Shown in pieces: positions 15,720 to 23,931 of a stretch of DNA of 40,654 nt. The notes beneath the pieces are model-generated. The model was not told the origin of the DNA, made no database searches, and worked only from the letters and a program-made list of their open reading frames with translations. This DNA is from JAULUH01 sp032111745. Its GTDB lineage: Bacteria > Chloroflexota > Anaerolineae > JAAEKA01. The stretch spans positions 1 to 40,654 of the forward strand of contig JAULUH010000328.1 of assembly GCA_032111745.1 (NCBI GenBank), read 5' to 3'. Each line of letters starts with the position of its first letter. Position 1 is the first letter of the stretch. The position numbers and the translations under genes are program-made.

Positions 15720-16547
15720 CTAGGAGGTGTCCTCGTCATCGGTATGGCCCTGCCCGCCTCCCTCCAGCGTGGCCAGGAACTTCAGGTCCGCCTCGGTCAA
15801 CCACGCCGTCTCCAGCATGTCCGGCCGGCGCTCCCCCGTGCGCCGTAGCGCCTGCTCGCGCCGCCAGCGGCGCACCTGGGCGTGGTGGCCCGACAGCAAC
15901 ACCTCCGGCACGCGCCAGCCCCGGAAGTCCGGCGGCCGCGTGTAGTGCGGGTACTCCAGCAGCCCCGTGGCGTGGGAATCCTCGTCCGCGCCGTGCTCCT
16001 GCCCCAACGCCCCCGGCAGCAACCGCGTGACCGCATCCACCAGCACCATGGCCGGGATCTCTCCCCCCGACAGCACGTAGTCGCCGATGGAGATCTCATC
16101 GGTGCACAGGTGGTCCCGCACCCGCTGGTCCACCCCTTCGTAACGGCCACAGATTAGGGCCACACGGCGGTGCGCGGCCAGCTCCAGGGCCACGCTCTGG
16201 TCGAAGGTCCGTCCCTGGGGCGAGAGCAGGATGGTGGGGACAGGCCACGACACGTCCGGCCCCGCCGGCTGCCCCTCGGCGTGGGCCGGCGGCAGCTCCA
16301 GCACGTGCTCCACCGCTCGGAAGATAGGCTCGGGCTTCATCACCATCCCGCCCCCGCCGCCGTAGGCGTAGTCGTCGGTGACCCGGTGTTTGCCCTCGGC
16401 GTAGTCTCGGATGTTGTGGATGGCCACGGAGATGATGCCGGCCTGCCGCGCGCGCAGGATGATGCTGTCGTCGAAGGGCCCGGCAAACATGGCCGGGAAC
16501 AGGGTGAAGATGTCGAAGTGCAGGGCCGCCGGTAGGTCTGTCATCAT
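15720..16547 (-). CDS. trmD: tRNA (guanine-N1)-methyltransferase
   Basis: 275 residues from ATG 16547, with GGAG eight bases upstream; a longer reading would overlap the divergent promoter. 'HFDIFTLFPAMFAGPFDDSIILRARQAGIISVAIHNIRDY', 'DDYAYGGGGGMVMKPEPI', 'LICGRYEGVDQRV' and 'SIGDYVLSGGEIPAMVLVDAVTRLLPG' are the SAM-binding trefoil-knot and catalytic motifs. It methylates G37 of tRNAs and so guards the reading frame. The trmD-rplS order is the common bacterial one; rpsP and rimM are not upstream here, where a divergent peptidase gene sits instead. Confidence 0.97.
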   Translation of the reverse strand: MMTDLPAALHFDIFTLFPAMFAGPFDDSIILRARQAGIISVAIHNIRDYAEGKHRVTDDYAYGGGGGMVMKPEPIFRAVEHVLELPPAHAEGQPAGPDVSWPVPTILLSPQGRTFDQSVALELAAHRRVALICGRYEGVDQRVRDHLCTDEISIGDYVLSGGEIPAMVLVDAVTRLLPGALGQEHGADEDSHATGLLEYPHYTRPPDFRGWRVPEVLLSGHHAQVRRWRREQALRRTGERRPDMLETAWLTEADLKFLATLEGGGQGHTDDEDTS

Positions 16548-16564
16548 AATGGGTTCTCCACAAT

Positions 16565-16594
16565 TTGTTTGTTCGCCAGGCTTCCAGCTATAAT
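16565..16594 (+). promoter_or_regulatory. Promoter of the M23 peptidase gene, leaderless geometry
   Basis: TTGTTT (16565-16570), 18-bp spacer, TATAAT (16589-16594), then eight bases to ATG 16603. Transcription should begin at or within two bases of the start codon. Confidence 0.65.
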
Positions 16595-16602
16595 CGCGAG
16601 CG

Positions 16603-17724
16603 ATGGCTATGTCCCACACCACCGCAGCGTCGATTTTCCACCCTCTCAGGCCGCGGCCAGGAGCAGTTCTGCCAAAGATAGCCGTGCTGGCCCTGCTGGG
16701 CCTCCTCAGCTCGGGCTGTCAGGTGCCTCAACTCAGCCTGGTCCCCACTGAGATGCCCAGCCCCACGGCCACGGCCACGGCCACGGCGACCGTAACACCG
16801 ACCGCGACCGCCACTTCCACGCCTACCGCCACGCCCACCAGCACCCCGCGGGCCACGGCTACGCCCAGCGTAACGCCTGCTGCCGGCCCAGACGCCGCGG
16901 CCGCCGAGGTCTCACTGGCGGCCGCGGCGACGCCCAGGCCGTGGCCCACCCCGGACGCCGCCGCGGCCGAGGACCACTTCTGGCTCGGCCGGCCTACAGG
17001 GCCGGAGGCCCGCCAATGGGGCAGCCCCTACTATCCCTACGGCAGTACCGCCGGCGGCAAGCTGTACCTGCACCAGGGCACTGACATCGAGAATCCCTTC
17101 GGCACCCGCCTGCTGGCGCCCGCCGCGGGCACAGTGGTCTTCGCCGGCCCCGACGACGAGATCGCCATCGGTCCCAAGCCCAACTTCTACGGCAACACGG
17201 TCATCGTCGAGCTGGACCGCACCTACCAGGGCCAACCGGTGTACGTGCTGCTGGGCCACATGCAGAGCATCGCCGTCGGGACTGGCCAAAAGGTGCGCAG
17301 CGGCCAGGTGGTCGGGGAGGTGGGCATGACCGGGGTCGCCATCGGCCCCCACGTGCATGTCGAAGTGCGCGTCGGGGAGAACGACCATCTGCACACCCGC
17401 AACGCCGAGTTCTGGCTGGAGCCGCTGCCGGGCCATGGCGTGCTGGCCGGCCGGGTGCTCGACTCCGCCGGGTATGCCCTGCCCACGGTCGAAATCCTGC
17501 TCTATCCGGGGCCGGACTTTGCCAGCCCCCGCTACTACACCTTCACCTATGAAGACCGCCCCGGCCTGATCAACCCGGATGACGAATGGGGCGAAAACTT
17601 CCTGCTGGCCGACCTGCCTGCGAACACTTACCTGTTGGAGGTGAACGCGGGGGGCCGGAGCGTGCGGCAGGAGGTGACCATCCGGCCCGGGCGCACCAGC
17701 TGGGTCGAGGCGCGGCTGCCTTAG
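16603..17724 (+). CDS. Lipoprotein M23-family metallopeptidase
   Basis: 373 residues. A signal peptide ends at lipobox SSGC (Cys39). A Thr/Pro/Ala linker runs to about 120. The M23 (lysostaphin-like) domain has the zinc ligands His157 and Asp161 in LHQGTD, and His252 in GPHVHVEV, with His219 (LLGHM) and His250 as the catalytic pair. The C-terminal ~85 residues ('GVLAGRVLDSAGYALPTVEILLYPGPD', 'LPANTYLLEVNAGGRSVRQEVTI') look like a carboxypeptidase-regulatory beta-sandwich. It would cleave peptide cross-bridges of the cell wall outside the membrane. No ribosome site precedes either candidate ATG (16603 or 16609), consistent with a leaderless transcript. Confidence 0.9.
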   Translation: MAMSHTTAASIFHPLRPRPGAVLPKIAVLALLGLLSSGCQVPQLSLVPTEMPSPTATATATATVTPTATATSTPTATPTSTPRATATPSVTPAAGPDAAAAEVSLAAAATPRPWPTPDAAAAEDHFWLGRPTGPEARQWGSPYYPYGSTAGGKLYLHQGTDIENPFGTRLLAPAAGTVVFAGPDDEIAIGPKPNFYGNTVIVELDRTYQGQPVYVLLGHMQSIAVGTGQKVRSGQVVGEVGMTGVAIGPHVHVEVRVGENDHLHTRNAEFWLEPLPGHGVLAGRVLDSAGYALPTVEILLYPGPDFASPRYYTFTYEDRPGLINPDDEWGENFLLADLPANTYLLEVNAGGRSVRQEVTIRPGRTSWVEARLP

Positions 17725-17739
17725 GGCGCCAGGTGGCCG

Positions 17740-17786
17740 GCTGAAGCCTCGACTCCGCGTTCCGGACCAGCTAAAGCCTCGACTCC
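17740..17786. repeat. 17-bp direct repeat, two copies 30 bp apart
   Basis: GCTGAAGCCTCGACTCC at 17740-17756 recurs as GCTAAAGCCTCGACTCC at 17770-17786 (one mismatch). It lies in the short convergent gap and could be part of a dispersed intergenic repeat family. Confidence 0.6.
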
Positions 17787-17802
17787 TCCGATGGGGGAGG
17801 CT
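17775..17802. terminator. Terminator-like hairpin in a convergent gap
   Basis: AGCCTC (17775-17780) pairs with GAGGCT (17797-17802), with further inner G/C pairing. It sits between two genes that end toward each other. No T-tract, so termination is a guess from position. Confidence 0.4.
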
Positions 17803-17827
17803 GGTGGCGGGGTTGTGCGGCCGGGGG

Positions 17828-18658
17828 CTAGCTTCCGGCCAGCGGCGCCGGGCCAAACCACTTCTCCGCCAGCGCGTCCAGGGTGCCATCGGCCTGCAGG
17901 GCCTGCAGGGCTGCGTCGACCTGCTCATGCAGAATCGGTGCCTTGCGGGGCATGACGATCACGTAGGGCTCGGACACCAGCACCAGGGGGGCCTCATCCT
18001 GCCGCAGGATCGTGAGCTGGCCATCCTGGCCCAGGCCGGCCAGGGCGGTGACGCGATCGACCAGTGCGGCGCTGGCCTCGCCGGCCGCCACCGCCTGCAA
18101 CGTAGCCTCCGCCGTCTCCAGGGCCAGGATCTTAAGGTCCGGCATCTCCCGGCGCAACGTCCGGGCCTGCACATCCCCTTCCGAGCCCCACTCCACGGCG
18201 ACGCGGCGGCCGGCCAGGTCGGCCAGGGAGCGCACGCCGGGTTCCGCACGCGGCACGACCACCACCAGGCCAGCCTCGAAATAGGGCCGCGAGAAGCGGA
18301 CATCCTCGCCGAACTGCGGCTGCAGGGGCAGGGCCGAGATCACGCTGTCCACCTTGCTGGCCCAGACGGCGTCGATCAGGCCGTCGAAGCCCATGCTCTC
18401 GATCTGCAGCCGCACCCCCCAGCGCTCGGCGATGGCCCGGGCCAGGTCGACGTCGAATCCCTCGGGTTGGCCGTCATGATCGAGCTGCTCGAACGGGGGG
18501 AAGCTCGGATCCATGGCCACGCGCCACTCCCCGCTGTCCTCTATGCCCTCCCAGAAGCGATCGCGGGGCTGGCCCACCGTGCGCCACAAGCCGGCCACGA
18601 TGATGAGCGCCAGCCCCGCCACCGCCGCGGCTACCAGCAGTGGCCAGCGCGCCCGCAT
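17828..18658 (-). CDS. Solute-binding protein of amino-acid ABC transporter type (SBP family 3)
   Basis: 276 residues from ATG 18658, four bases after the preceding stop, with TGAGG just upstream. An N-terminal membrane segment (about 5-25) has no lipobox Cys, so it is probably tethered by an uncleaved anchor. 'GEWRVAMDPSFPPFEQLDHDGQPEGFDVDLARAIAERWGVRLQI' is the family-3 opening, followed by 'VISALPLQPQFGEDVRFSRPYFEAGLVVVV' and 'ALQALQADGTLDALAEKWFG'. It binds amino acids or similar small polar solutes. No permease or ATPase gene lies alongside; the upstream partner is a secreted glycosidase-like protein. Confidence 0.88.
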   Translation of the reverse strand: MRARWPLLVAAAVAGLALIIVAGLWRTVGQPRDRFWEGIEDSGEWRVAMDPSFPPFEQLDHDGQPEGFDVDLARAIAERWGVRLQIESMGFDGLIDAVWASKVDSVISALPLQPQFGEDVRFSRPYFEAGLVVVVPRAEPGVRSLADLAGRRVAVEWGSEGDVQARTLRREMPDLKILALETAEATLQAVAAGEASAALVDRVTALAGLGQDGQLTILRQDEAPLVLVSEPYVIVMPRKAPILHEQVDAALQALQADGTLDALAEKWFGPAPLAGS

Positions 18659-18662
18659 CGCC

Positions 18663-19784
18663 TCAGCCGCCCGCGGCATAGCGCTGGGTCTCCAGGTAGA
18701 TCGCCTTGGGCTGGAAATCGGGGGAGACGAACGTGTAGTAGTCCTGGTAGGTCCGCGTCGGCGCCGGATAGCGAAAGGCCCACGGTGCGTAGGCCAGGCA
18801 CCAGTCCCACTCCGCCAGAACCCTGTCATAGGCTTGCAGCGAGTACTGGATGCGTTGTCCTGGCCGCACGGCCCGGGTCCAGCGCGGGTGGTCGTTCCAG
18901 CCGCCCTCGGTAATCATGGCCGGCTTATGGCCGTCGCCGTTGGCTACCATGATCTCCCGCTGCAGCTCGGCCCGGGCGAAGTTGATGGCTCCGGGATCGG
19001 CCGGCTCGTCCGGGGGGAATTTGGCGCCATAGGCGTGAATGGCCAGGACGTCGAAATAAGGTGCCGCCCCGGCATCGTACATGGCCTGCAAGTAGGCCAG
19101 GTCGTCCATGCCCCACGCGCTGCCCGGCGGCGCCAGGGTCGGCGCCAGGGCCCCAGCCTGCACCAGCACTTCGGGATCGGCTTCCCTGGCCCGCGTGTAG
19201 GCGACCCGCAAGAGCTCCACGTAGGCCGCCGGGGCCACCGGGCGAAAGCCCCATTCCAGGCTCAGGTTGGGCTCGTTCCAGATGATGATGCTGTGCAGCT
19301 GGCCGCGATAGCGGCTGACGAACTCGTAGACGTAGTTGCCGAAATCGGCGTAGTTGGCCTGGTCGAGGTAGAGGGGGGTGGTCTCCGGCGGCCTGGCCCA
19401 CTGCGGGACGAAGCCCAGGCGGGCGACCACCTGCAGGCCCTGGGCCGTGGCATGGCGCATGACCATATCCGAGTGCTCCCACTGGCCCTCGCCGGGCCGG
19501 TTGGGCTCCACATAGGCCCAGGGGAAGTACTCGACGATCCAGCTGGCCCCCATGCCGCGCACCAGCTCGAGGGTGCGCTTGATCTTCCACTCCTCAACCT
19601 CGTCGGTAAGCCGCGTATGCACACCCATCTTGGGGTTCACCGACTGGACGGTCTGCTGGGGGCCGACGAGCACCAGCGGGCGGGGAACAGCGCTGGCCAG
19701 GAGCACCAGCAGCAGCGCCAGCGCCAGGCGCAGCCACAGCCCCCGGCTTCGCCAGCGCGGAGGCCGCACAGGGGGGTCAAACAT
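18663..19784 (-). CDS. Secreted clan GH-A glycosidase-like protein
   Basis: 373 residues. A basic start and hydrophobic helix (about 15-33) form a signal peptide or anchor. The barrel has 'IIIWNEPNLSLEW' (Asn170-Glu171, acid/base) and 'AMITEGGWNDH' (Glu293, nucleophile), the paired glutamates of GH-A enzymes such as GH5 or GH39; 'LAIHAYG' also fits that clan. Substrate unknown; it probably acts on polysaccharide outside the cell. ATG 19784 is six bases after TATAAT and has no ribosome site, so the mRNA is predicted leaderless. The solute-binding protein gene follows four bases after its stop. Confidence 0.82.
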   Translation of the reverse strand: MFDPPVRPPRWRSRGLWLRLALALLLVLLASAVPRPLVLVGPQQTVQSVNPKMGVHTRLTDEVEEWKIKRTLELVRGMGASWIVEYFPWAYVEPNRPGEGQWEHSDMVMRHATAQGLQVVARLGFVPQWARPPETTPLYLDQANYADFGNYVYEFVSRYRGQLHSIIIWNEPNLSLEWGFRPVAPAAYVELLRVAYTRAREADPEVLVQAGALAPTLAPPGSAWGMDDLAYLQAMYDAGAAPYFDVLAIHAYGAKFPPDEPADPGAINFARAELQREIMVANGDGHKPAMITEGGWNDHPRWTRAVRPGQRIQYSLQAYDRVLAEWDWCLAYAPWAFRYPAPTRTYQDYYTFVSPDFQPKAIYLETQRYAAGG

Positions 19785-19790
19785 GGCGCC

Positions 19791-19819
19791 ATTATACCAC
19801 CCGTGGGCAAGCGGGCCAA
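19791..19819 (-). promoter_or_regulatory. Promoter of the GH-A-like gene, leaderless geometry
   Basis: Minus-strand TTGGCC (19819-19814), 17-bp spacer, TATAAT (19796-19791) with TGG extension, six bases to ATG 19784. Confidence 0.75.
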
Positions 19820-19875
19820 CTTACCGGCCGCAGGCACAGGCCTTCCATGGTTTCCCCTGGCGCTCTTGATCGTGC

Positions 19876-20193
19876 TCAGATCCGAAAATCGGGATCCGTG
19901 ACCACCAGTCCGTTGCGGGTGCCAGTACTGGCGAACGCGTAAGCATCAGCCTGGTCGTCCACCATCCACTCGCCGTCGCGCAGATAGCGAAACTGGAACG
20001 CGCGTCCCTGGGGCATATCAACGACGGCTACCCATTGGCCGCCCCGTTCGCGATGCATAGCCAGGGCCGCGGGATTCCAACTATTGAAGTCCCCTACGAC
20101 AAAGATGGACTGGGCCGCCACACCGGCAGGCAGGGTGAAGGTCACGCGCACGTTGTTCTCAGTGCCAACGTTGCTGAAGGACTTTGACACCAT
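19876..20193 (-). CDS. Stand-alone CBM48 / AMPK-type glycogen-binding protein
   Basis: 105 residues consisting almost wholly of one early-set beta-sandwich: 'VRVTFTLPAGVAAQSIFVVGDFNSWNPAALAMHRERGGQWVAVVDMPQGRAFQFRYLRDGEWMVDDQADAYAFASTGTRNGLVVTD'. The GDFNSW loop, the FQFRYLRDG strand and the DDQAD segment are hallmarks of the CBM48/AMPK-beta family, which binds alpha-glucans. Normally this domain is fused to a branching or debranching enzyme or a kinase subunit; here it is alone. GAGGG lies about nine bases before ATG 20193. It may target a partner to glycogen. No glycogen enzyme is in the window. Confidence 0.85.
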   Translation of the reverse strand: MVSKSFSNVGTENNVRVTFTLPAGVAAQSIFVVGDFNSWNPAALAMHRERGGQWVAVVDMPQGRAFQFRYLRDGEWMVDDQADAYAFASTGTRNGLVVTDPDFRI

Positions 20194-20496
20194 CTCCAGG
20201 CACCCTCTTATTCGAAACAGTAAGACACAACTGTAGCGGCACCGTTATGAGGGATAGTAGTAAGGGCGGACCAGATTGGCACCGCCCTCACTACCACCGC
20301 ATCCCCCTCGGTGCGCTCAAGGGGCTGGTTCCCCTCCCGGAATGACTGCATGACCCATGTCGCCTCAGATCAGGCAGCAACCAGCCCATCTTCATCTTAT
20401 ACCAGACCGGCTGCGACGTCTATCCGTGATTCTACGGGTTTGCGGCGCAGAATCTACGTAGCCATCAGTCGGGCATGAACGGCGTGCCGCGTGGCC
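20194..20496. other. Gene-free stretch with a 13-bp stem-loop
   Basis: 303 bp downstream of the response regulator and upstream of the CBM48 gene. Its one clear feature is an inverted repeat at 20257-20269 and 20282-20294 (GTAGTAAGGGCGG against CCGCCCTCACTAC, 13 bp with one mismatch), loop 12 nt, no following T-tract. It may end the sensor-kinase operon or protect its 3' end. No good promoter for the CBM48 gene is visible. Confidence 0.45.
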
Positions 20497-21147
20497 TTAC
20501 GGTTCGCCCGCAATCAGGCCCCGCCGGACCGCGTAGCGAAACATCTCGGCCTGGGTCTTGAGGCTTAGCTTGCGCTTGATGTTGTTCTGGTGGGTCTCGA
20601 CCGTGCGCGCGCTGATGCACAGGCGCTCGGCGATCTCAGCCTTGCTGTGTCCTTCAGCCGAGAGATGCAAGACCTGGCGCTCGCGCTGGGTCAAGGTCTC
20701 ATACTTGTCGAACTTGGCGGTGGTGGCCCGCTGGATGTAGCTCTCGATGGCCCGCTCCGTGAAAGGCTCGCCAAGATAGCGCTTGCCCGCGGCTGCCGCC
20801 CGAATGGCACTGATCAGTTCCGCCGAGTTGCCCCCTTTCTGCACATAGCCCAGCGCGCCACTGCGCAGCGCCTCCAGAACGTGAGCCTCGGTGGTATGCA
20901 TAGACAGCACCACGACGTGGGTGCCGGGCACGTGCTGGCTCACCTGGCGTATGACCTCGTACCCGGACAGCCCGGGCATCATCAGGTCGACCACCAGGAT
21001 GTCCGGCCGCAGCTGTTCGGCCATCCGGATCGCCTCCAGACCGTCGGCGACATCGCCCACGACATCGAAATCGGGCACGGTGTTGAGCAGGGTCGTTAAT
21101 CCCTCCCGGACGATGGTGTGATCTTCGGCAAGCATGATCGTGATCAT
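20497..21147 (-). CDS. NarL/FixJ-family response regulator
   Basis: 216 residues. The receiver domain has acidic pocket E8-D9, phospho-acceptor Asp54 (VVDLMMPG) and Lys104 (YVQKGG). The LuxR-type DNA-binding domain is 'LTQRERQVLHLSAEGHSKAEIAERLCISARTVETHQNNIKRKL' (about 150-195). Its ATGA start overlaps the stop of the sensor kinase gene by 4 bp, and GGAG is seven bases upstream, so the pair is translationally coupled. It is the expected partner of that HisKA_3 kinase. All key residues are intact, unlike the decayed OmpR system at 4.6-5.8 kb. Confidence 0.95.
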   Translation of the reverse strand: MITIMLAEDHTIVREGLTTLLNTVPDFDVVGDVADGLEAIRMAEQLRPDILVVDLMMPGLSGYEVIRQVSQHVPGTHVVVLSMHTTEAHVLEALRSGALGYVQKGGNSAELISAIRAAAAGKRYLGEPFTERAIESYIQRATTAKFDKYETLTQRERQVLHLSAEGHSKAEIAERLCISARTVETHQNNIKRKLSLKTQAEMFRYAVRRGLIAGEP

Positions 21148-23888
21148 GAGCTGGCTCCATTGCCCAGTGGAAAGGTCACCGTGATACAGGTTCCTGCACC
21201 CGGAGCTGACTCTACGCCGAACTGTCCACCGAGCAACCGGGCGCGCTCGGCCATGCCGACCAACCCGTTGGACTGGCCAAGGCGCGACGCGGACGCATAG
21301 TCGAATCCGGCTCCGGCATCCTCGACCTGGATGTTCAGCGTGTCCTCACCATTCCACAGTCGCACCTTCACCCTGTCCACGCGGGCATGGCGGGCGACAT
21401 TGGTCAGGGCCTCCTGGACGATGCGATAACTGGCCATCTCCAGCTCGGGCGCGTAGCGGCGTTCCAGCGACCGATGCTCGAAATGGACCTCAATGTGGGT
21501 CTGCTCGGCATAGCGCTCGAAGTGCCAGAGCAGGGTGTGCAACAGCCCCAAGTCGTCCAGCATGGGTGGCCGCAGCTGGATGGACATCTGGCGTGCCCGG
21601 GCTACAAGCTCGTCTGTCAGTTGGAGAGCTCGGAGCAGGCTGTCCGGCGCAGCAGCGGCAGGCTGCCCGGTTGCCATCTCCAGCGTGATCTTAAGCCCGG
21701 TCAGAGTCTGCCCGATCTCGTCGTGCAGCTCCCGGGCGATGCTGCGACGCTCCTCCTCCTGCACCTCCACCAGCCGCCGCGAGAGCTGTTGCAGGCGCTG
21801 TCGACTGGACTCTACCTCTTCGAACAGGCGGGCGTTATAAATGGCCAACGCGAGGCGGTCGGCCGCCTCGCGCAGTACACCTGCAGCCTCTGCCCCAAAG
21901 GCGCCCGGCTGGGTGGAGCTCAGGTTGAGTGAGCCGATAAGCTCGCCCTGAACAATCAGCGGCACGTTAATGTAGGACCGGACTCCCAGCTCGTCTAGGA
22001 CGGTCTCGATGGGCATCCAGGCGGCTCTGGACCGGACATCGGCGACGTAATGAATCTCACGCCGGCGCAGAACTTCGACTGCGCCAAGAGGCATTCGATG
22101 ACGCCAGCCAGGAAGCTGGTCCGGTCCGATCAGGGATCGGGTTACCAGAACAATCGCCTCGTCGGTTGTTTGGTCAAGAATGGTGACGCTGCCACGGTGG
22201 GCGGACACCATCTCTATGGCCAGGTCCAGGCCGCGCTGGGCCACGGCGCCAAGGGGCTCCCCACCCAGGGCCGCCCGGTCGATGTCGCTCAACACCTCAA
22301 GCCGCCGGGCTACCTGCTGCAGTTGCTTGAGGGCCAGCCTGCGCTCCGTGACGTCGAAGGCTGTACCGAGCACCGTGGGCTGGCCATCGAAGTCAATCAG
22401 GCTGCCGGTGAACTCAACCCAGCGGACTTGCCCATCCCTGTGGACGATGGGAACCTCGTAGCGCGGCACGATCTCCTGGCCATGGAGGCGCGCCAGGCCC
22501 CTGTCCCTCACCACGTCCTGGTAGTCCTGGCGGATGAAGGACCAGAAGGGCATGACGACGAGCTCATCCATGGAGTAACCGGTGATGCTCTGGGCCGCGG
22601 CGTTCACGTAGATGTTGCGGTCCCCGCGATACATGAAGATGGCGGCATTGGTGGATTCGGCCAGCGTGCGGAACTTGCTCTCGCTCTCGGCCAGCGCGGC
22701 CTCGGCCCGTTTGCGGTCAGTGATGTCGAATGAGGTGACCAGGAGAGCGGGAGCGCCTTCGTATTCTATGGCACTGATGGTGGCATCGACCCACGCTATC
22801 TCGCCGTCCAGGCGCGACACAAAGCCCTCGTAGCGCACGAAGGGCACCCGACCTTCGGCTACCTCCTCCGCGCGCTGGCGAAAGCCCTGCATGCGTTCGG
22901 GCAGCTGATGGCTCTCCAAGGGTTGGGCCAGGAGGGCGTCGCGGGTCATGCCCAGGAGCACCTCGGCGGCGTGGTTGGCGTACACCGGCTGGCCGTCCCT
23001 GAGAATGCCGATGGCAACCACGGCCGATTCAGACAGAGCATGGAAGATCGTCTCGTTGCGCCGCAGCGTCTCCTCAGCTTGCTTGCGCACGCTGATATCA
23101 CGGGCGATAGATAGCACCAGCGGCTGGTCTCCTGAGTCAATAACCCCAAGGCTGACCTCGACCGGAAAGAGCGTGCCATCCTTGCGGCGATGCTCAGTTG
23201 CCAGGGTTTGGGGAAGCCCGGAGCGGAGCTGGTGCAGCCTCTCAGCGATGAACTCCCTGGGCATTGTCGGATCGACGTCGCCCACGTGCATACCCATGAG
23301 TTCATCCCGGGTATAGCCAAGCCAGTCGAGGGCTCGCTGGTTGAAGTCCAGAACATTCCCGTCCAGGTCGTGCAAATAGATGGCATCGGCAGCCTGTTCC
23401 ACCAGGAGCCGGAAGCGTGCCTCGGTTTCCTCTACCGCCTGACGGGCATGGGCCTGGGCGTCAAGCAGGGACAGGCGCATCCACTCCTGCTCGGCGAAGA
23501 CCATCTCTTGAGCACGGGCATGGTAGCCCGCCGCTACGCCGGCCAGCAACGGTGGGAGACGCTGCACGAGAACCTGCTTCAGATCAGTCGAAAGCGCGTG
23601 CCCCAGGGTTTGGCCCAGAAACAGCAGCGAGCCCTCCAGAGCGTCGCTCTGCAGAAAATGCAGATCGGCCAGGCCGGCACCGATCTGGCGCGGCCGGCCA
23701 GGTAGCGGCTCATCCTCCGCCAGCCAGGCGACAACCTCGGCGATCAGCTGCCCCAACCGCTGTCGCACCTCCGCCCGGGACAGTGGCACAAAGCTGGATT
23801 CCTCGACGGCGCTGTGCCAGAGCTCTGCCAGCGTGTCCTGCTGGGCCATGAGCGCTGCGGATAGCCGCCGGACATTGAGTTGGTCCAT
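21144..23888 (-). CDS. Soluble multi-PAS/GAF sensor histidine kinase (HisKA_3 type)
   Basis: 914 residues with no membrane segment, so a cytoplasmic sensor. Order: an all-helical N-terminal region (about 1-150) resembling RsbR-type sensory domains; three PAS domains (about 155-275, 280-395, 400-525), each followed by a linking helix such as 'SVRKQAEETL' or 'DRKRAEAAL'; a GAF domain (about 545-685); a HisKA_3 dimerisation helix with His722 in 'SIARELHDEIGQTLTGLK'; and an ATPase domain with 'EALTNVARHA', 'DAGAGFD' and 'GLVGMAERARLLGG'. GGGAGG precedes ATG 23888. It overlaps its cognate regulator by 4 bp. The signal cannot be read from sequence; PAS/GAF sets often sense redox, light or small ligands. 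Confidence 0.93.
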   Translation of the reverse strand: MDQLNVRRLSAALMAQQDTLAELWHSAVEESSFVPLSRAEVRQRLGQLIAEVVAWLAEDEPLPGRPRQIGAGLADLHFLQSDALEGSLLFLGQTLGHALSTDLKQVLVQRLPPLLAGVAAGYHARAQEMVFAEQEWMRLSLLDAQAHARQAVEETEARFRLLVEQAADAIYLHDLDGNVLDFNQRALDWLGYTRDELMGMHVGDVDPTMPREFIAERLHQLRSGLPQTLATEHRRKDGTLFPVEVSLGVIDSGDQPLVLSIARDISVRKQAEETLRRNETIFHALSESAVVAIGILRDGQPVYANHAAEVLLGMTRDALLAQPLESHQLPERMQGFRQRAEEVAEGRVPFVRYEGFVSRLDGEIAWVDATISAIEYEGAPALLVTSFDITDRKRAEAALAESESKFRTLAESTNAAIFMYRGDRNIYVNAAAQSITGYSMDELVVMPFWSFIRQDYQDVVRDRGLARLHGQEIVPRYEVPIVHRDGQVRWVEFTGSLIDFDGQPTVLGTAFDVTERRLALKQLQQVARRLEVLSDIDRAALGGEPLGAVAQRGLDLAIEMVSAHRGSVTILDQTTDEAIVLVTRSLIGPDQLPGWRHRMPLGAVEVLRRREIHYVADVRSRAAWMPIETVLDELGVRSYINVPLIVQGELIGSLNLSSTQPGAFGAEAAGVLREAADRLALAIYNARLFEEVESSRQRLQQLSRRLVEVQEEERRSIARELHDEIGQTLTGLKITLEMATGQPAAAAPDSLLRALQLTDELVARARQMSIQLRPPMLDDLGLLHTLLWHFERYAEQTHIEVHFEHRSLERRYAPELEMASYRIVQEALTNVARHARVDRVKVRLWNGEDTLNIQVEDAGAGFDYASASRLGQSNGLVGMAERARLLGGQFGVESAPGAGTCITVTFPLGNGASS

Positions 23889-23931
23889 GTTCCAACCTCC
23901 CTGGCCCTGGGGCCTCTGCGCAGGGGACGGC

